Below, one piece after another: positions 59,943-64,000 of a stretch of 64,000 bases of DNA. Source of the DNA: an uncultured Mediterraneibacter sp. (GTDB lineage Bacteria > Bacillota > Clostridia > Lachnospirales > Lachnospiraceae); the NCBI GenBank assembly GCA_944381495.1, contig CALWLJ010000006.1, positions 1 through 64,000 on the forward strand, in the 5' to 3' direction. The notes beneath the pieces are model-generated. The model was not told where the DNA came from. It made no database searches and worked only from the letters and a program-made list of their open reading frames with translations. The translations under genes were made by a program, and so were the position numbers. Numbering within the stretch: position 1 is the stretch's first letter; the number at the start of each line of letters is the position of its first letter.

Positions 59943-62665
59943 GATAACATATCCTCATATCTTCGTCTCAGCTTCCCCCTTACCTTATCCGTACGTTCCC
60001 GGTTCTCCACGACCCGGATCTCAATCCGCATATCCCCCGGACATACCGCATGATAGCGCACTGTATTTTCCAGCCCTTTTCGGTTATCCGGTTCCATTAG
60101 CCATTTTTCATAAAATGAATTTGTAACCGTCAGGATCAGCCTGTGTCCCTCCACAGCCACCTGCTCCACTGTTTTCAGGAAGGCGCCGCCGCTCTCTCCG
60201 TTCTGTATCACACTGTCGCAAAATTCCTGCCAGTGATCCGGCAACGAAAAGAAAGAAAATCCTTTCTGAATAAACGGTCGTGCTTCTTCCATTTTCTTTG
60301 CAGCAAATTCCGGGGGCTCGCTTTCTGAGAGAAGATTTCTGAGTCCCCACAAAACCATCTTTTTATCCAGGTTATAATCCCCTACGCAGGCAGGACAGCC
60401 GTCCTCACAGGGGCATCCTTCCAGCATACGGATAGCATTGTCAATGATCTGGGGCATGACCTCGGAGATTTTCTCTGCGTATCCAAGGCCGCCTTCATAT
60501 TTATCATATATAAACAGGAAGACGTTCTGCTCCTCCAGCCCGTCCGGCACAACCGCATTATTTGAGATTACCGCGTCAATATCATCCCGCTCTGTCATGG
60601 TTGTCATCATAGCCGCATTTTTCAGAGCGTGACAAAGTCCCTCGAAATGATTGTTCATCATCTGGTTTCCGGTCCTGTCCGGAACGAGAAGCCTCCGGTA
60701 AGTATGCACTACATTTTCCGGGATCGTAATCCAGGTACTCTCTGTATCATAGTCTTTCTGCAGGGGCAGGGTTAATTCCACATATCCCAGATTCTGATGG
60801 TTATGGAACTGCAATTTCTTATACATAGAAACGATTTCATTTACATTGATATCCCCAAATTTCATCTTTACCCTGCCAACTGTTTCCTCGCGGAATGCCT
60901 GCAGGATCCTGGTATCCTCTGTTCCGGCGGGAACAGTATAGTAATTACCGTCAAAGGGTACCGCCTCGGCTGTCCGGCTCACCAGATCCAGCTTCAGCAC
61001 CTCATACAGCACTCCCTCATGCATATAGACAGCTCCCGGATGCAGTTCATGATAAGCCTGTGTCTCATCCATCTCCGTCACTTCCCGGCCCGGTCCCTTT
61101 CCCCTCCGTCTGCCCTCTGAGAACTCGACTTCATCCATCACGATCAATTTGAAGCGGGTCTTATCCATATTTCGCAGACTGTAGTCTCCGGCGGGGAATG
61201 CAGGCCCGGACCAGGCGAACCGGCCGGACAGACCTTTCACTTCTTCTGCGTTCATAAGTACAGGGATCACTTCTCCCAGGTCCGGGAAAAGAGTAATATC
61301 ATCCAGAGATAAGGGCATCTCCGCAGCGGCGGCCCGGATGTGTGCCAGCTGAATCAGCAAATTGTCCGGATCCACAATGGCATTCTCACTGGCGCTGGAG
61401 AACAGCCACTCCGGATCAATGGCAATATACTGGTCGAAAGGCTGGTTCTCCAGGATCAGGTAATTGACACACTTCTCCCCGCTGCGCCCTGCCCGTCCGG
61501 TCTGCTGCCAGAATGACGCCCGGGTGCCCGGATATCCCACGATCACGGTAGAATCCAAGCTGCCGATGTCAATCCCCAGCTCCAGTGCGTTAGTTGCCAC
61601 AAGTCCGGACAGTTCTCCCTCCGTCATCTTCCGCTCGATCTCCCGTCTCTCCAGCGGAGTGTAACCGCCCCGATAGCCGGCGATCCTGCTGCCATCCGAC
61701 CGGGTCAGGAATCCGGCGGCATCCAGCTTGTCCCGGGACTCTTTCAGGATAACTTCCACATTTCGCCTGCTGCGCCCAAAGGCTATGAAATGATGATCTG
61801 TCTCCACCAGTTCCGGGATCAGGTCTGCCGCCACAGAAGAAGCAGATCTTCTCCCGTAGATCCGGTCATTGGTCCCCTTGATCTCCGGCGGCTGGATGAT
61901 CCTGTATTCTTTCTCCGGCGCAGGAGATCCATCCCGATCAATCAGTTCAAACTGTTCCCCGCATATCTTCTGTGCCAGCTCCGCCGGATTGGCAATTGTA
62001 GCTGAACTGCAGAGAAAACGGGGCTCTGACCGATAGTATCCGCATATTCTCTTCATCCTGCGGAAAATATTGGCCAGATGAGCGCCGAAAGCGCCTCTGT
62101 AGCTGTGCAGTTCATCAATGACCACATATTTCAGATGGGTAAAAATAAAATCAAACCCGTATTTGCTGTGGTTTGGCAGAAAGGCCGCGTTCAGCATCTC
62201 CGGATTAGTCAGGATAATATTCGCGCTCTTCCGGATCCGGCTTCTCTCCGCCTGCATGGTATCTCCATCGTACACTCCCGCAGAGATCCGTCCCTCCCCG
62301 AAATACTCGAGAAACGGCTGCAGAGCCCGGTACTGATCCGCCGCCAGCGCCTTGGTCGGATACACAAAAACCGCCCGGGTCAGAGGATCCTCCAGCACTG
62401 CCTGCAGCACCGGAAGCAAGAAGCTCAGTGTCTTTCCACTGGCTGTAGATGTCGTGATCACCACATTTTCTCCCCGGGATGCCGCCTGAAACATCTCCGC
62501 CTGGTGGCAGTACAGCTGCGGGATCCCGTGAGTGGTCAGATATGACCGGATATCCGGGTGAAGCCCTGCCGGAAAATCCGCGAAGACAGCCTCCCTTTCC
62601 GGAGTAGTCCTGGTATATATGGTCAGATCCTGAATGTTATCTGTACTTTGATAATTCTGCTGCAA
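59939..62665 (-). CDS. MrfA/YprA-like DEAD/DEAH helicase with Cys cluster (DUF1998)
   Basis: A 908-residue superfamily 2 helicase: Walker A TTSTASGKTLS, DELH box VVIDELHSYRG, motif III CSSATIANP, motif VI LELGIDIGS and WQQTGRAGRSG. The C-terminal DUF1998 region has GCPCEDGCPACVGD, the zinc-binding cysteines needed for MrfA activity. In B. subtilis MrfA with the exonuclease MrfB repairs mitomycin adducts; here no mrfB gene is next to it and a UvrD-like helicase takes that place. Start is a TTG with GGGAG 9 nt upstream. Confidence 0.92.
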   Translation of the reverse strand: MQQNYQSTDNIQDLTIYTRTTPEREAVFADFPAGLHPDIRSYLTTHGIPQLYCHQAEMFQAASRGENVVITTSTASGKTLSFLLPVLQAVLEDPLTRAVFVYPTKALAADQYRALQPFLEYFGEGRISAGVYDGDTMQAERSRIRKSANIILTNPEMLNAAFLPNHSKYGFDFIFTHLKYVVIDELHSYRGAFGAHLANIFRRMKRICGYYRSEPRFLCSSATIANPAELAQKICGEQFELIDRDGSPAPEKEYRIIQPPEIKGTNDRIYGRRSASSVAADLIPELVETDHHFIAFGRSRRNVEVILKESRDKLDAAGFLTRSDGSRIAGYRGGYTPLERREIERKMTEGELSGLVATNALELGIDIGSLDSTVIVGYPGTRASFWQQTGRAGRSGEKCVNYLILENQPFDQYIAIDPEWLFSSASENAIVDPDNLLIQLAHIRAAAAEMPLSLDDITLFPDLGEVIPVLMNAEEVKGLSGRFAWSGPAFPAGDYSLRNMDKTRFKLIVMDEVEFSEGRRRGKGPGREVTEMDETQAYHELHPGAVYMHEGVLYEVLKLDLVSRTAEAVPFDGNYYTVPAGTEDTRILQAFREETVGRVKMKFGDINVNEIVSMYKKLQFHNHQNLGYVELTLPLQKDYDTESTWITIPENVVHTYRRLLVPDRTGNQMMNNHFEGLCHALKNAAMMTTMTERDDIDAVISNNAVVPDGLEEQNVFLFIYDKYEGGLGYAEKISEVMPQIIDNAIRMLEGCPCEDGCPACVGDYNLDKKMVLWGLRNLLSESEPPEFAAKKMEEARPFIQKGFSFFSLPDHWQEFCDSVIQNGESGGAFLKTVEQVAVEGHRLILTVTNSFYEKWLMEPDNRKGLENTVRYHAVCPGDMRIEIRVVENRERTDKVRGKLRRRYEDMLS

Positions 62666-62772
62666 ATCTGTTCACTCCCTGATTATTATTTCCTGGTCAC
62701 TATTTATAGAAAGCATGGGCGGACATTGTGATCCATATAAATGGAAACCGGATCACAGCGCCCGCATCCTCT

Positions 62773-63003
62773 TCAGTAAATCTTCTCAATATCTCCCGTG
62801 ATCCCATACTGCTGCCGGAAAGCCTGCAGGTCATCTTCCCCGCGGATCAGCATAATCTCTTCAAACTTTCCCGTAGAAAGATCCCTGAATCCTGCAACCT
62901 GTTCCCCGGTGCAGATACTGCATCGGATCGCAGGACTCTTAAGAGCCGGGTCATAGGATTTTGCTGCTGTTGATTTAGTCTTTTTCGAAAATATAGAAAA
63001 CAT
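62773..63003 (-). CDS. Small conserved-looking protein with CxxC, unknown
   Basis: A 76-residue protein starting FSIFSKKTKSTAAKSYDP, then IRCSICTGEQVAGFRDLSTG with a C-x-x-C and FEEIMLIRGEDDLQAF. I do not recognise a function; the pattern suggests a small domain binding metal at Cys-Ser-Ile-Cys. GGGAGG precedes the ATG at 63003, and the gene follows paralog 2 so closely that both must be cotranscribed. The helicase operon is next downstream. Confidence 0.6.
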   Translation of the reverse strand: MFSIFSKKTKSTAAKSYDPALKSPAIRCSICTGEQVAGFRDLSTGKFEEIMLIRGEDDLQAFRQQYGITGDIEKIY

Positions 63004-63026
63004 ATGGGCACCTCCCGTTCTGATCA

Positions 63027-63728
63027 TCAGTTGAACGGCAGCTCATCGTCCAAAAAATCAAAGTCTTCTTCTTCCATTTCCATCATATACTCACCCAGTT
63101 TCTTGTCATACTGCTCCAGGGCGTCATCCATCTTCTTCTCCATGTCTTTATTTCCGTTCTCCCGATACAGACAAAGCGCTGCGGTAAAGATCACATCATT
63201 ATCTTCCGTGCATACAGTATCACCGGTAATGTATCGTCTGACAACCTCTTCCGCGCCTTGAAAATCCTTTTCCCGGATCTTCGCATAAATCAAAGCAGCC
63301 GCTGCAAGCGGATTGTCCTTTTCATCCGATTCCCAGTCCTCACAGTATCTTCGCGACTCCTCTGTCCTTCCCTGATTCCCGAGGGCTAAAGCCAGAAGGA
63401 AACGGATTTCCGATGGATACTCTTCCTTCCACTCAAAAAGTTTCAACAGCTTCCGGCAAACAGACTCAAGCTCCGGATACATCTCATGCATGTCCAGTTC
63501 ATCCAGATAATCTTCAAGCCATCCCTGCACGTCATGAGAGTAATCCGTCTCATCATCCAGAAGATATAGTTCCTTTGCAAAGTCCGGATTCCCAGAGCGT
63601 CCATCAGAGATGATCTCCTGCAGAAGATTAAAGCCGGCATTCCAGACGCTGATATCTGAGATGCCGTGGGCCATATTGGAATAGCAGGTTTGTGTATATT
63701 GGTCAAATTTTTTCCATAGTTTATTCAT
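63027..63728 (-). CDS. Unknown helical-repeat protein, paralog 2
   Basis: A 233-residue acidic protein, paralog of 56738-57385 along its whole length, with a distinct C-terminus EEEDFDFLDDELPFN. YPSEIRFLLALALGNQGRTE and DNDVIFTAALCLYRENGNKD look like tetratricopeptide-type helical pairs. AAAGGAGG precedes the ATG. Its position ahead of the helicase genes, mirrored by paralog 1 behind them, suggests either a local duplication around the helicase operon or that both belong to the same system. Confidence 0.8.
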   Translation of the reverse strand: MNKLWKKFDQYTQTCYSNMAHGISDISVWNAGFNLLQEIISDGRSGNPDFAKELYLLDDETDYSHDVQGWLEDYLDELDMHEMYPELESVCRKLLKLFEWKEEYPSEIRFLLALALGNQGRTEESRRYCEDWESDEKDNPLAAAALIYAKIREKDFQGAEEVVRRYITGDTVCTEDNDVIFTAALCLYRENGNKDMEKKMDDALEQYDKKLGEYMMEMEEEDFDFLDDELPFN

Positions 63729-63763
63729 GGGAACCTCCTTTGTTGAATATAATATTTTCTACA

Positions 63764-64000
63764 TTACTCGAACTCAATTTCTTCTTCCGCCTTGACATAA
63801 ATATCAATCTGATTTTCAATAATCAACTCGTTAACAATCCAGCCTCGCATCATGCAAAGTTTCACGAACTCATCAATCCGGTTCACCCCATTCATTTCCT
63901 TCAGCGTAATCACAACACCGAATTGCAATCCCCGTCCCGCTTTTACTTGTGCTCTTTCCTTCGTCTTTATGCTCAAGCCCCACATACCAGCACCATATAC
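63764..64000 (-). CDS. Unknown protein, C-terminal part (runs off right edge)
   Basis: The frame is open to the right edge, so this is probably the C-terminus of a longer protein; an ATG at 63985 would otherwise give 73 residues. Visible blocks are GAGMWGLSIKTKERAQVKAG, FGVVITLKEMNGVN and GWIVNELIIENQIDIYVKAE. It looks beta-rich. I do not recognise the family. Confidence 0.45.
   Translation of the reverse strand, partial: VYGAGMWGLSIKTKERAQVKAGRGLQFGVVITLKEMNGVNRIDEFVKLCMMRGWIVNELIIENQIDIYVKAEEEIEFE

Noticed and set aside
1-64000. CRISPR array
   Set aside because: No regular direct repeats separated by unique spacers of equal size were found; repeats A, B and C are dispersed and the only tandem repeat is the 13-mer with no spacers.
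1-64000. Complete insertion sequence or prophage
   Set aside because: No transposase, integrase or phage structural gene is present. Mobility signs are limited to the small repeats, the toxin pair and the AAA-ATPase gene.

Overview
The window looks like a chromosome segment of a Gram-positive, low-to-mid GC anaerobic Firmicute, most likely a gut member of the Lachnospiraceae. The evidence is gene content: class II LysS carrying an extra C-terminal tRNA-binding domain, type III pantothenate kinase, two-subunit Fe-S serine dehydratase, Ktr-type potassium uptake, a DUF6145 protein, many YesM/YesN- and LplB/LplC-type sugar-uptake genes, a CIRCE site and an S-box leader. This family assignment is inference; no rRNA or tRNA gene was seen. 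Most genes lie on the minus strand. I moved many starts inward from the longest open frame to the ribosome binding site that fits best.

Layout, left to right. 1-6.1 kb: the edge of a GH3 glycosidase gene with a decayed sugar-permease remnant, then a housekeeping run coaX-dusB-greA-lysS (read right to left) into which a zeta-toxin-like pair and a structured 180-nt repeat have been inserted. 6.4-17.6 kb: an oligosaccharide locus (solute-binding lipoprotein, two permeases, GH31, YesM/YesN two-component system, GH13 oligo-1,6-glucosidase). 17.8-19.6 kb: a plus-strand AAA-ATPase/PD-(D/E)XK gene. 19.8-25.4 kb: an unusual five-gene operon (SCP2-like protein, membrane-anchored hydrolase, free-standing NRPS condensation domain, acyl carrier protein, acyl-AMP ligase) with a divergent TetR regulator and two matching operator palindromes. 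25.4-29.5 kb: lon under a CIRCE site, a DUF6145 gene, birA.

29.6-34.7 kb: an ABC importer operon (binding protein, two permeases, ATPase) ending in a PHP-domain hydrolase, with strong hairpins after the binding-protein gene. 34.8-40.8 kb: serine dehydratase subunits with the second copy of the 180-nt repeat forming the end of sdaAB, argF behind two ARG boxes, and ktrB-ktrA-trmH. 41.2-47.2 kb: PepSY lipoprotein, an ECF sigma/anti-sigma pair in which the sigma gene has lost region 4, a two-component system, and metK behind a SAM-I riboswitch.

47.2-55.1 kb: the most interesting region, a dlt-like operon (amino-acid adenylating enzyme, carrier protein, MBOAT acyltransferase, SGNH protein) that also encodes a fold-type III PLP decarboxylase and is followed by its own two-component system. 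It could decorate the envelope with a decarboxylated amino acid. 55.2-64 kb: a MATE exporter and an MrfA-like/UvrD-like helicase operon bracketed by two paralogous proteins of unknown function.

Three families of dispersed, strongly folding intergenic repeats (A: two copies; B: three copies; C: two copies) run through the window. Several of their substitutions keep the base pairing.
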